A program made the translations under genes and the position numbers. 31,274 nucleotides of DNA from UPXZ01 sp047974405. GTDB taxonomy: Bacteria > Bacteroidota > Bacteroidia > Bacteroidales > Paludibacteraceae. The stretch spans positions 1 to 31,274 of the forward strand of contig JBKECI010000020.1 of NCBI GenBank assembly GCA_047974405.1, read 5' to 3'. Below, one piece after another: positions 1 through 8,690 of this stretch. The notes under the pieces were generated by a model. That model had not been told where the DNA came from and did no database searches. It saw nothing but the letters and a program-made list of their open reading frames with translations. How positions within the stretch are numbered: the first letter of the stretch is position 1; every line of letters starts with the position of its first letter.

Positions 1-2
1 AC

Positions 3-176
3 TTTATCCGCTCTGTACGATTGAAACGCGCTGCCCAACTACTAAAAGACAGCAACTACAATGTGTCCGAAATATCTGACTTGGTAGGGTTTAATTCTAT
101 CAAATACTTTAATAAATATTTTAAAGAAGAATTTGGCATCACCCCTACACAATACCGAACCGAGAATGTCCATTGA
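3..176 (+). CDS. AraC-type DNA-binding C-terminus of a transcriptional regulator (partial, 5' end outside window)
   Basis: An open frame entering from the left edge encodes the last 57 residues of a regulator and stops at TGA 174-176. Visible are RLKRAAQLL, VSEISDLVGF and KYFNKYFKEEFGITPTQYR, the second helix-turn-helix and closing signature of the AraC/XylS family. In Bacteroidota this domain usually ends hybrid two-component systems (HTCS: periplasmic sensor, histidine kinase, receiver and AraC output in one chain) when it sits directly upstream of a susC/susD pair, as here. The sensor and kinase parts are outside the window, so an ordinary AraC regulator cannot be excluded. By position it is the likely activator of the PUL that begins at 646, binding in the gap between the two genes. 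The family call is firm; the HTCS call is inference from context. Confidence 0.9.
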   Translation, partial: FIRSVRLKRAAQLLKDSNYNVSEISDLVGFNSIKYFNKYFKEEFGITPTQYRTENVH

Positions 177-200
177 TTCCAAATTTGGTATCATTTGGAA
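177..200 (+). terminator. Stem-loop directly after the regulator stop codon
   Basis: TTCCAAAT (177-184) and ATTTGGAA (193-200) form a perfect 8-bp stem with an 8-base loop, starting one base after the regulator's TGA. No clear T-run follows, so this is a weak terminator or a 3'-end stabilising hairpin rather than a textbook intrinsic terminator. Confidence 0.45.
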
Positions 201-264
201 AAATGCCTCTTCTTGAATCCAGTAATATTCGTTGGGTCTTACTAAATCTACTTTAAAATCAATT

Positions 265-305
265 TTGGGACAAAATATCTAAACATTTGGGATAAATTGT
301 CCCAA
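265..305 (+). promoter_or_regulatory. Operator-like inverted repeat upstream of susC
   Basis: TTGGGACAA (265-273) and TTGTCCCAA (297-305) are perfect 9-base inverted repeats with centres 32 bases apart, about three helical turns. A further half-site resembling the left arm, TTTGGGAT (286-293), lies in direct orientation 22 bases after the TTTGGGA at 264-270. The cluster ends about 20 bases before a TAnnTTTG promoter element. Position and spacing fit a binding site for the AraC-type regulator encoded just upstream. Binding itself is inference. Confidence 0.5.
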
Positions 306-325
306 CTCTTGTTGTGTGTCAGCCG

Positions 326-333
326 TATCTTTG
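326..333 (+). promoter_or_regulatory. Candidate PUL promoter, -7 element TATCTTTG
   Basis: TATCTTTG matches the Bacteroidota -7 consensus TAnnTTTG exactly. No TTTG (-33) occurs 19-21 bases upstream. That region instead holds the operator-like repeat at 265-305, which fits an activator-dependent promoter. Transcription from here would give a susC leader of about 300 bases. Confidence 0.5.
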
Positions 334-645
334 TGTTTGTAAAATCGCAAAAATACCCGTATGAAAACACCATCCATCCATCCAATTAATTTATTTTTTA
401 TTTTTAAAAATATTCTGCTTTTGCTTCAGGCAAAGGTACAACTTGTCATATTTCGATATTAACGATTGAGTGATTTGAAGTTAATATAAAAAAACCATTT
501 AAAAATTAAAAACATCATGAAAACAAAACTCCTCTTTTTTATTCAGTTTCATTTATATTACCCTCTGTATGGCTAAAAAATAGATTTATTTTTGGTAATA
601 AAGAATAAATAAAATAGTGTAGTAACAAAAAATCAATTAATTAAA
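334..645 (+). other. Long AT-rich leader before susC with two short ORFs and a second candidate promoter
   Basis: No full gene is present in this 312-base stretch. Two short open frames occur: ATG at 361 (33 codons, stop 460-462) and ATG at 517 (19 codons, stop 574-576). The latter reads MKTKLLFFIQ at its start, like the beginning of a signal peptide, and sits behind the same A-rich leader type as real genes here. A second promoter-like element, TATTTTTG (587-594), has TCTG (564-567) exactly 19 bases upstream, a 3-of-4 match to the -33 TTTG. The short ORFs may be leader peptides, remnants of a deleted gene, or chance. Confidence 0.4.
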
Positions 646-3600
646 ATGAAACAGAATAAATTTTTAAGATTGCGAAGAAAGTTTGTGTCATACTCACAGA
701 AAAGAATGGCGTTCTTTCTTTTATTGGGAATTCCATTTGGACTTTATGCGCAACAAAATGTAATAAGCGGAAAAATAACTGACGAAACAGGCGAAGGAAT
801 TATTGGAGCGAGCATTATGGTAAAAGGAACCTCAAAAGGGATTAATACCGATTTGTCGGGTAACTTCACGCTCAATGTTTCGGATAAAGATGTGCTTGTC
901 ATTTCATATCTTGGCTATGAAACACAAGAGATTTTGATGTCTGGACAAAAACGTATTGATATCCGACTCAAAGAAAGCGGTAAATCCTTGAACGAAGTTG
1001 TAGTTGTGGGGTATGGAACACAGAATAAGAAAACACTCTCCGGCTCTGTTGCCGTAGTGTCCGAAAAAATAATGCAAGGCAAGGGAACACTCTCATCACC
1101 TTTACAGGCTATGCAGGGACAAGTACCGGGCATAATGATTACGCGCAACTCTTCGGCACCGGGAGATGAAAGCTGGGATATGAAAATTCGTGGAGCAGTA
1201 TCGGCCAACAGTACCGCACCGCTGATTGTAATTGACGGTGTGGCGTATGAGGGTACCAATGCGCTGCGTAATATTAATACCAATGATATTGAGTCTATGA
1301 ACTTTTTGAAAGACGCATCGGCAGCTATCTATGGTGCACGTGCGGCAGGTGGAGTAGTGCTTATCACTACCAAGCAGGCAAAGGCAGGCAAGCCAAAGGT
1401 TGAGTTCAGCGGTTCATATACCAATAAATTTGTGGGGCTACAACCTCACCTGATGTCGCTGGAGCAATGGGCGGATGGAGTTATTCAGGCGCGTACCAAC
1501 GACGGATACACTATGACAGACGTTTGGATGCGTTATGCAACCTTGGCAAAGCAATATTCGGGCAAATACATTGATTTTGACCACAGCGCCAATCCTATTG
1601 CAGGAGCCTTTACCGATGTAATGGATTTGACATTTATCGATACCAATTGGAGCGATGTAATGTTTGGAAACGCAGGCTCTACACAGAATAATTTGGCTAT
1701 TTCGGGTGGTACAAAAGATAACGCCTACCGTCTTTCGCTTGGTTATACGTATGACGATAGTAATTTGAAGTGGGGCAATAATAGCAATAATCGTTACAAT
1801 ATCCGACTGACCAATAAATTGCAAATTACCAATTGGTTTAATATCCAATCAATGATTGCATACAATCGTCAAGATCAGGTTGTACCCTCAAAAATAGGTA
1901 ACACCCTTACACCAAGTGTACCACAACCCGGTTTGCCTGCTGCCACCATCGACGGAAAACCTTACTCGTGGGGTACTTGGCTTTCGCCCGTATGGTATGC
2001 CGAGCTGGGTGGAGATAACTGTCTGAAAGTATCGGAAGTAAATATCAGTGAGCAACTAACATTCAATCTGCTAAAAGATTTGGATTTGATTTCAAATCTT
2101 GGATACAATACGAGTAACGCTACCCGTGATGTTAAAAACTTAGCAATCAAATCGTTTAACTACGCTGGAACGCACGAAAATAGAAATGTGTCGGTCGCCA
2201 ACCAAGAACTTACAAGCTATGAAAAAACAGCTTCACACCGCGACTTCTATTCCCTTTCTGCCTATTTGAATTATAAGAAAACCCTTGCCGATGTGCATAA
2301 TGCTAACATAATGGTATGAACGCAGTATGAACATACACAATACGACTATATTGGCGTAAAGGTACTGAATAGCCAAGCTTCATTATCAGCTATCAATGGT
2401 GCAGGTGTCATCAGTTTGACCGACAATAAAGGCACTAAATGGCACGAAGCCAATATGTCGTACTATTCACGCTTAAATTACAATTACAATTCAAAATACC
2501 TAGTGGAAGGACTGATGCGTTACGACGGTTCTTCGAAATTCAGTCAAAATCGCTGGGATTTGTTTTGGGGTGTTTCGGGTGGTTGGGTTATTTCCGAAGA
2601 AAAATTTTTACAGAATCAAACCATTATCAATTATTTGAAACTTCGCGTATCTTACGGTGTTGTGGGGAATCAGAGCGGAATAGACCGCTATGAAGGACAG
2701 CAACTTTATAATTTTGCATCTTCAAGTGGTGCATTGTTAGGCGACGGTAAGGCAACCGTTATCAATACCAATGGAAAAATTGCCTCTTTCGGACGTGAAT
2801 GGGAACGGATACATAATTATAACATAGGCTTGGATTTTACTTTGTTGGACAATAGACTCTCAGGTGCAGTTGATGCATTCCATAAAAAGAACAACAATAT
2901 GCTGATAACCATTCAATATCCCGGAATTTTGGGTGATAACGCAGGCTATTCCAATTCGGGAAAATTCGAAGCAAAAGGTGTTGAGGGAACATTGAACTGG
3001 GAAGATAAAGTCGGAAATGTAAAATACCGTGTAGGAGGAACATTTACTTGGTATGACAATAAATTGACCGATATAGGCGCCACGTCCGTACTTGCGGCAG
3101 GTTTTCGCGGGCAGCAGCAGGGATACGCTCTCAATAGCGTTTTTGGATATAAATACGTTGGAAAAATCCAAACTTCGGAACAGCGCCAAGAATATCTTTC
3201 GAAATATTTGGTTGGAAACACCATCGGGCTTACCGATGCCATTCGGCTTGGAGACAATATGTTTGAAGATTCGGATAAAAATGGCGTGTTGGATTTTGGC
3301 GATTTACATTGGTTAGGATCCAACGACCCTAAAATCTCATATTCGTTCAATATGGGCTTGGAATGGAATAATTTTGATCTTTCGTGCATATTCCAAGGAG
3401 TGGCAAAACGTACCATTTTTCGTGCGCAGGACAATCCATATACCGTGCCTATGCGTTCGGTATATATGAATATGACGACCGCTTCGCTCAATAATGTTTG
3501 GAGCCTCAAAACACCCGACGCACGCTACCCCTCCTATACCAACAACGGGAGTATAAACTCTTATAACTACATAGCTTCCGATTGGTCGGTCGAAAATGGA

Positions 3601-3825
3601 GCATATCTCCGACTGAAAAACATTACGTTGGGATACAATGTCCCAAAACAGATGTTGGATAAAACACCTTTCTCTTTTTGCCGTATTTACGTGGCAGGAG
3701 TCGATTTGTGGGAAAAAACTTATATTCACGAAGGATGGGATCCCGAAGCCACACGTGATGTCTCGGGAGTACAGCGTTTCCCGTTTGTACGTACGGTAAC
3801 AATTGGCTTGAATCTAACTTTCTAA
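646..3825 (+). pseudogene. susC: SusC-like TonB-dependent outer-membrane transporter, interrupted by one in-frame TGA
   Basis: This encodes the outer-membrane channel that, with SusD, imports oligosaccharides using TonB energy. The frame is continuous from 646 to 3825 (1059 codons plus stop) except for TGA at 2317-2319. The parts are 557 residues before the stop, and a same-frame remainder of which 469 residues (2416-3825) begin at a methionine. Visible are a signal peptide (cleavage near LYA/QQ, residue 35), a carboxypeptidase-regulatory-like domain (about 37-115), the TonB box EVVVVGYGTQ (117-126), a plug domain (about 127-245), and a beta-barrel ending in VRTVTIGLNLTF as SusC proteins do. 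Coding character continues unchanged across the stop (TQYEHTQYDYIGVKV), so the defect is a point change, not a deletion. It could be a real nonsense mutation or a base-call error. The intact susD and PUL behind it favour an error or a recent mutation. Confidence 0.9.
2317..2319 (+). other. Premature in-frame TGA within susC
   Basis: The sequence reads ...ATG GTA TGA ACG CAG TAT GAA..., placing a stop at codon 558 of 1060. A one-base change from GGA (Gly), CGA (Arg) or TGG (Trp) would produce it. TGA is used as a normal stop elsewhere in the window (174-176 and 22047-22049), so recoding of TGA is unlikely. Confidence 0.9.
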
Positions 3826-3851
3826 TCATAAAAATAAAAGAAACAATTACA

Positions 3852-5573
3852 ATGAAAAAGAATAAAATATATTTATTAATCTCACTGATGGTGCTGGGCA
3901 TGACCTCCTGTTTGGATTTAGACCCGCTCGACCAGCTTGCAGACGGTAATATGTGGAAGACATCCAGTGATTTCAAATATGCAGCCAACTTGTATTACGG
4001 TTGGACACGCGATTTTGCCGGCATTTATAACGACGGTCCCCATTCTGATTTACGTTCGGATTTGATGATACCAAACAACAGCGTAAATATCTTTTCTCAC
4101 GGTAGCAACGCTATTGTTGAGTCCGACGGAAATTATACGGGAAATTACAGCAACATTCGCCGTACCAATCTATTGCTGAAAAATGCTGCTAACTATACCG
4201 GTGGCGAATCTATTGACCAATACGTTGGTGAAGCACATTTTTTTCGTGCCTATTGCCATTTTGAACTGGTACAACTTTTTGGCGATGTAATTATCGTACG
4301 CGATGTGATGGATATCAATTCACCAGAGATGCAAAAGAAACGCGACCCACGTACCGATGTCGTAGATTTTATTATACAGGATTTGAAAGACGCAGCAACC
4401 AAAATGGCAGAAACTCCACCTGAGAATGGGCGCTTGAGCAAATACGGTGCACTGGCTTTCCTTTCGCGCGTGGCGCTTTACGAGGGTACATGGCAAAAGT
4501 TTAGAGACAATACAGCCAAAGCAGAAGAATATCTTACCATTGCCGCCGATGCCGCCAAGCAAGTGATTGGCAGTAAACAGTACGAGCTTTTTAAACCCGC
4601 CGCACTGGGCGATATGGCTTACAAATATCTTTTTACGCTGGAGAATGACCAATCAACACCTATTCCCGGTATCAATAAAAGCAGCAATAAGGAATATGTC
4701 TTCTATCGTCGGCACGATAACGATTTAAGTCGTTTTAATATCAATATTACACACGGCGCTGTGGCAAATGCCTTTCATATCAACCGAAAACTCATCAATA
4801 TGTACCTTTGCAGCGATGGTTTGCCGATTGATAAATCTTCTAAATTTCAGGGGTACGGCACCATGCTTTCTGAGTTTCAAAATCGAGATGCCCGTATGAA
4901 AAACTGCTTCTTGCAACAAGGTGATAAGTACTGGACAAACGATGCCAATACTTCCCGCATTGATTGGAAAGGGATGGACGGCGAAGATGCAAAAAATGCC
5001 TTGACAGCAGGCGTAACATTTGGCAGTGGATATCAAAATAGGAAATGGGGAACGGAGCGATCTATCGTGGATTATTATGAAGGTTACGACTTTCCGATAA
5101 TCCGCTATGCAGAAGTATTACTCAACTATGCCGAAGCAGTTTATGAGCGCAACAATACTATTTCTAATGATGATTTGGATATATCGCTCAATCTTGTACG
5201 AAATCGTGTAAATGCCGAAATGCCAAAATTGAGCAATGAATTGGTAAATGGCAACGGATTGGATATGCGTACCGAAATTCGTCGCGAACGTACTGTGGAA
5301 CTCTATTTTGAAGGCTTTCGCATCGATGACCTGAAACGTTGGAAAACAGCCGAAACTGAAATGCCGCAAGATATATTAGGCATAAAATGGACAGGCACAC
5401 AGTTTCAAACCTCATGGGCAGCTGCGAACACACGGGCTAAAGATGCCGATGGATGCCTGATAATGGAAACCGGACGTACGTGGAGCGAAAAAAATTACCT
5501 GTTACCGTTACCTACTGACCAAACTCAACTCAATATTAAATTAGGACAAAATCCAAAATGGATTACGGAATAA
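3852..5573 (+). CDS. susD: SusD/RagB-family surface glycan-binding lipoprotein
   Basis: This encodes the lid and glycan-capture partner of the SusC channel, anchored on the outer face of the outer membrane. Its 573 residues fit the usual SusD length. The lipoprotein signal ends at MTSC with the lipidated Cys at residue 20; the following LDLDPLDQ is acidic, as in surface-exported lipoproteins of this phylum. The N-terminal SusD-like part includes the typical GEAHFFRAYCHFELVQLFGDV stretch (first TPR helices), and the C-terminal RagB part contains IRYAEVLLNYAEAVYE and ELYFEGFRIDDLKRW, both hallmark segments. It starts 26 bases after susC in the same operon. The frame is intact, in contrast with the interrupted susC. 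The family call is certain; the glycan bound is not visible from sequence. Confidence 0.97.
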   Translation: MKKNKIYLLISLMVLGMTSCLDLDPLDQLADGNMWKTSSDFKYAANLYYGWTRDFAGIYNDGPHSDLRSDLMIPNNSVNIFSHGSNAIVESDGNYTGNYSNIRRTNLLLKNAANYTGGESIDQYVGEAHFFRAYCHFELVQLFGDVIIVRDVMDINSPEMQKKRDPRTDVVDFIIQDLKDAATKMAETPPENGRLSKYGALAFLSRVALYEGTWQKFRDNTAKAEEYLTIAADAAKQVIGSKQYELFKPAALGDMAYKYLFTLENDQSTPIPGINKSSNKEYVFYRRHDNDLSRFNINITHGAVANAFHINRKLINMYLCSDGLPIDKSSKFQGYGTMLSEFQNRDARMKNCFLQQGDKYWTNDANTSRIDWKGMDGEDAKNALTAGVTFGSGYQNRKWGTERSIVDYYEGYDFPIIRYAEVLLNYAEAVYERNNTISNDDLDISLNLVRNRVNAEMPKLSNELVNGNGLDMRTEIRRERTVELYFEGFRIDDLKRWKTAETEMPQDILGIKWTGTQFQTSWAAANTRAKDADGCLIMETGRTWSEKNYLLPLPTDQTQLNIKLGQNPKWITE

Positions 5574-5604
5574 TCTACCATTAATCTTATAATATTAAAA
5601 AATT

Positions 5605-7152
5605 ATGAATACCAAAAATATTAAATACCTGATTCTAGGCTTGGTAGTAGCCGGTGCCTTTGGGATATATTCGTGCGATGGAAATGAAGATGCAAAAATA
5701 GCGGAGGAAGCGTTTGTTTATAATTCGATAAAAATATTAGAAACAGCTTACCATGCCGATTCAACTACCATTTATTTATTAAAAGGACAGGAACTGCAAT
5801 TAAGCTATGCGCTTACCCCCTCGGAAGGTATAACATTTCCCGGACTTGCTTGGACTTCTTCCAACGAATCGGTAGTAAAAGTAACCCAAGAAGGTAAAAT
5901 TACTGCCCAAAATACTGAAGGACAAGCAGTAATACAGCTTGCGCCGGGTATTGGCTTTGGAGCAACAGAAGCTACGCCTGCCGTAACAATCGTTGTGTTG
6001 GATCATTACGTGTATATGCACACGGTAAGTATCGTTAATCCTTTACTTGCTGGTGAAATGATTGACGTGGGACAGACCTATCAATTAAATGCGACTAACA
6101 CAACCGTTTCGGGTGATGCACCAACCTTTGTCAAATACAAATGGACAAGTAGCGACACCTCGGTTGCAACGGTTAATGTGAAAACGGGCGAGGTACGTGG
6201 CGTTAGTCAAGGTAGTGCAACAATCACTTGCACTGCTGACGACCAAAATCCTAATCCACCCGTAATGGCTACAACTACAACAGTTGTCAATATCCGTCAG
6301 ATTGTTCCGATAGAAACATTGGAAATAGTCAACGACAGCGAACTTGCCGTATTGGGCTACGGGCAAGAATATCAAATTAAGTTTAACGTTACGCCTGCCA
6401 ATGCTACCGTTTCGTCTATTGTGTGGACGAGCGACAACGACGTTGCGATAAGCGTTGATAACAAAGGAAAACTCACAGTAAAGGCGATGGATGCTGCAAC
6501 TGCCAGTATAACTGCAACTGCCGGCAACATTGTCCGCAAGATCAATGTAGCTGTAGCACAAGGGCGCTTGTGTTATTCGTTTGCCAATCATTTTACACCT
6601 TGGACAATAACTACTGCAGGCGCTGTGGTTCAGACTTCAGACGGAACAAAAACAACCATAGCAATGAGCAATCCCTCCAACGAAGGTACCGCCAAACATC
6701 GTGGCGATATCAATTTGGTTACCAACGGAAGCGGTGCAATTATGGTAGCTCATCCCAATGTATATCGCTATTTGGCTGTAAAAATGAAATTTCCCACTTC
6801 GTTGGTAGCCGGAAGCAATTCACAAGGCTGTATCAAATTAGAAATGTTTGACAATCCCCGCACTATTGGTCCGGTTTATACAGGAGCTACGGATAGTAAT
6901 CAAAATAATATGTATTCCATTTTTGGAGCCGATGCTATTTCTACCACAGAACCGAATGTTTTGGTCTTCGATTTGTTTGGTACAAAATGGAGTGGAGGCT
7001 TTACCACAAACGCCAATCCATATAACATACTTCAATTCAAATTTGTAATAGCCGACTATCCGGTGGCTGCACCCTGGACATACGATATTTATTGGTTGAG
7101 AACTTTTAAAACGATGGACGAATTAGCTGCGTTTATAAGCGCCGGGAATTAA
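5605..7152 (+). CDS. Surface lipoprotein with three Ig-like domains and a C-terminal binding-type domain (probable SGBP)
   Basis: This 515-residue lipoprotein (Cys at residue 24, then the acidic DGNED suggesting surface export) lies right after susD, the usual place for a surface glycan-binding protein (SGBP). Three bacterial Ig-like group 2 (BIG_2) repeats are visible at about 41-132, 135-232 and 233-316, marked by AWTSSNESVVKV, KWTSSDTSVATV and VWTSDNDVAISV. They probably form a stalk lifting the ligand domain off the membrane. The C-terminal domain (about 320-515) ends in YDIYWLRTFKTMDELAAFI. It looks related to the two repeats of the protein at 8691-10118, whose repeats end KVQTYFSVQQVMADL and KVFYVGTFATQEAALTYL. 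From memory this resembles the DUF4979 family, but I could not check it. Glycan binding is inferred from position and architecture. Confidence 0.85.
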   Translation: MNTKNIKYLILGLVVAGAFGIYSCDGNEDAKIAEEAFVYNSIKILETAYHADSTTIYLLKGQELQLSYALTPSEGITFPGLAWTSSNESVVKVTQEGKITAQNTEGQAVIQLAPGIGFGATEATPAVTIVVLDHYVYMHTVSIVNPLLAGEMIDVGQTYQLNATNTTVSGDAPTFVKYKWTSSDTSVATVNVKTGEVRGVSQGSATITCTADDQNPNPPVMATTTTVVNIRQIVPIETLEIVNDSELAVLGYGQEYQIKFNVTPANATVSSIVWTSDNDVAISVDNKGKLTVKAMDAATASITATAGNIVRKINVAVAQGRLCYSFANHFTPWTITTAGAVVQTSDGTKTTIAMSNPSNEGTAKHRGDINLVTNGSGAIMVAHPNVYRYLAVKMKFPTSLVAGSNSQGCIKLEMFDNPRTIGPVYTGATDSNQNNMYSIFGADAISTTEPNVLVFDLFGTKWSGGFTTNANPYNILQFKFVIADYPVAAPWTYDIYWLRTFKTMDELAAFISAGN

Positions 7153-7182
7153 TTATTTAAAAAGAACTTATATTGTGAAACA

Positions 7183-7238
7183 GTACGCTTCGTGCCTTTG
7201 TGGTGGAGTTACACTTACCACAAAGACACAAAGTGTAC
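7183..7238. repeat. 23-bp imperfect inverted repeat (hairpin) in the PUL operon
   Basis: The arm at 7183-7205 and the arm at 7216-7238 are complementary at 19 of 23 positions around a 10-base loop. All four differences are transitions; two become G-U pairs in + strand RNA and the other two would be G-U on the opposite strand. The core is GTGCCTTTGTGGT / ACCACAAAGACAC. It sits in the largest gap (123 bases) within the PUL genes, between the SGBP-like gene and the first PL38 gene. It could be an RNA-processing or attenuation hairpin, or one copy of a dispersed palindromic element. Confidence 0.75.
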
Positions 7239-7275
7239 AATATATATATCATCATCAACTCTAATTTTTATTATA

Positions 7276-8643
7276 ATGAAAAGTATTGTGAATATAACAA
7301 CTGCGGGTTTATTACTTATTATAACCGTTTTTATCTTTGCTTGTGGCGGTAAAGATCCTGATGTTCCCGATAATCCCAATACAGGAGTAACCGATTATTT
7401 GAAAAATATTCAACATCCCTGCATATTACACACACAAGCCGATTTTGATTTTGTAAAACAAAAGGTAACAGCAGGTGAACAGCCTTGGAGAAATGCTTTT
7501 ACACATCTCGAAAACAGTAAACACGCCCAAAGTAACTGGAAAGCAAACCCCGTGAAAAAATTGGCGCGCCTTGATGCTGCCAACTGGTCGGCAATTGACC
7601 GGTGGACAAAAGAAGGAATTGATGCCGATTGGTACAGTGGAATTCATACCAACTATACAAATCTGATGTACGATGCGCATTCCGCCTATCAATTGGCTTT
7701 ACGATGGAAAATATCGGGCGATATACAATATGCCAAAGCAGGCATAGATATACTCAACGCTTGGGCAAAAACTTGTACCGGCTTTATCGTAAACAAGCAG
7801 GGAACTCTGATAGATCCCAACGAAAACCTAATAAACATACAGACACATCAATTGGCGGCGGCGGCAGAAATTTTGCGTGACTGTGATTATTGGATAGCAA
7901 TCGATTTTACGGCATTTAAAAAGTGGATAACCGATGTGTTTTACAAACATGCAAGTGGGTTTTTACAGGCGAAATCGGGATGTGCCATGCACTATTGGCT
8001 CAATTGGGATTTGGCACAGATGACAGCAATTCTCTCTATCGGTATTTTGACCGACGACAACTATAAAATAAACGAAGCCATCAAATATTTTAAAAAAGGA
8101 TTGGGAACAGGAAATATAGCCAATGCTGTCCCATTTATCCATCAAGACCCGAACAGCGACGAACAGTTAGGACAAAGTAACGAATCGGGGCGGGATCAAG
8201 GACACGCTACACTTTGTGTAAGTCTGATGAGTACATTTTGCCGATTAGCTCAGGTGGTGGGTGAAGATTTGCTTGTTTACGACAATGCCCGAGCGCTTGC
8301 TATGTGTGAATATACGGCTAAATATAATATTGGTACAGTCGAAAGCAATGGAACAATGATTAACTTCAAGTATGATGTCCCCTTTACAAACTATACAAAT
8401 TGCGAATACAGTCATTCGGCTGTTTCGGGAGTGGGTAGGGGAACCATACGTCCTGCTTGGGAATTGGTTTGTCGCCTGGCTGCCGACTACGGTAAATCTG
8501 CCGTTTATTCGAAACAGTGGACAACTCTCATGCGCCAAAATGTCGTACGTGGATATGGTGAGGGCGGTGGTGGAGACTATGGCAATGCCAGCGGCGGTTA
8601 CGATCAGCTTGGCTGGGGAACACTAATGTTTGCAAAAGAATAA
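7276..8643 (+). CDS. PL38-like polysaccharide lyase, surface-type lipoprotein
   Basis: This encodes a predicted uronic-acid polysaccharide lyase with an alginate-lyase-like alpha-toroid fold. It has 455 residues counted from ATG 7276, which opens a good lipoprotein signal (Cys at residue 23, followed by GGKDPD). An in-frame upstream extension to 7192 would run through the hairpin and is rejected. The motif NESGRDQGHATL (residues 302-313) and HYWLNWDL (239-246, with a candidate neutralising Asn243) match the paralogue at 10126-12288 (SQESSRDQEHA; HGNQDL) in near-identical positions. Family PL38 is known to include glucuronan and alginate lyases. Family placement is from motif recognition; the preferred uronate cannot be told. 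The GGGGDYGNASGGYDQLGWG stretch near the end is glycine-rich and unusual. It probably starts depolymerisation at the cell surface beside SusCD. Confidence 0.75.
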   Translation: MKSIVNITTAGLLLIITVFIFACGGKDPDVPDNPNTGVTDYLKNIQHPCILHTQADFDFVKQKVTAGEQPWRNAFTHLENSKHAQSNWKANPVKKLARLDAANWSAIDRWTKEGIDADWYSGIHTNYTNLMYDAHSAYQLALRWKISGDIQYAKAGIDILNAWAKTCTGFIVNKQGTLIDPNENLINIQTHQLAAAAEILRDCDYWIAIDFTAFKKWITDVFYKHASGFLQAKSGCAMHYWLNWDLAQMTAILSIGILTDDNYKINEAIKYFKKGLGTGNIANAVPFIHQDPNSDEQLGQSNESGRDQGHATLCVSLMSTFCRLAQVVGEDLLVYDNARALAMCEYTAKYNIGTVESNGTMINFKYDVPFTNYTNCEYSHSAVSGVGRGTIRPAWELVCRLAADYGKSAVYSKQWTTLMRQNVVRGYGEGGGGDYGNASGGYDQLGWGTLMFAKE

Positions 8644-8690
8644 AACAATAAAACAATCAACTCAATTACTAATCTCAAAAAAAAATTATC

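Noticed and set aside
1438..1848. Long antisense frames within susC and other PUL genes
   Set aside because: They are shadows of strong coding frames, lack leaders, and show cysteine- and isoleucine-rich nonsense composition.
646..3825. TGA recoding (as Trp, Gly or selenocysteine) to explain the susC stop
   Set aside because: TGA ends other genes in the window, SusC proteins have no selenocysteine, and no SECIS-like requirement was evident.
7192..7275. In-frame N-terminal extension of the first PL38 gene
   Set aside because: It runs through the 7183-7238 hairpin and lacks signal-peptide character, while ATG 7276 opens a perfect lipoprotein signal.
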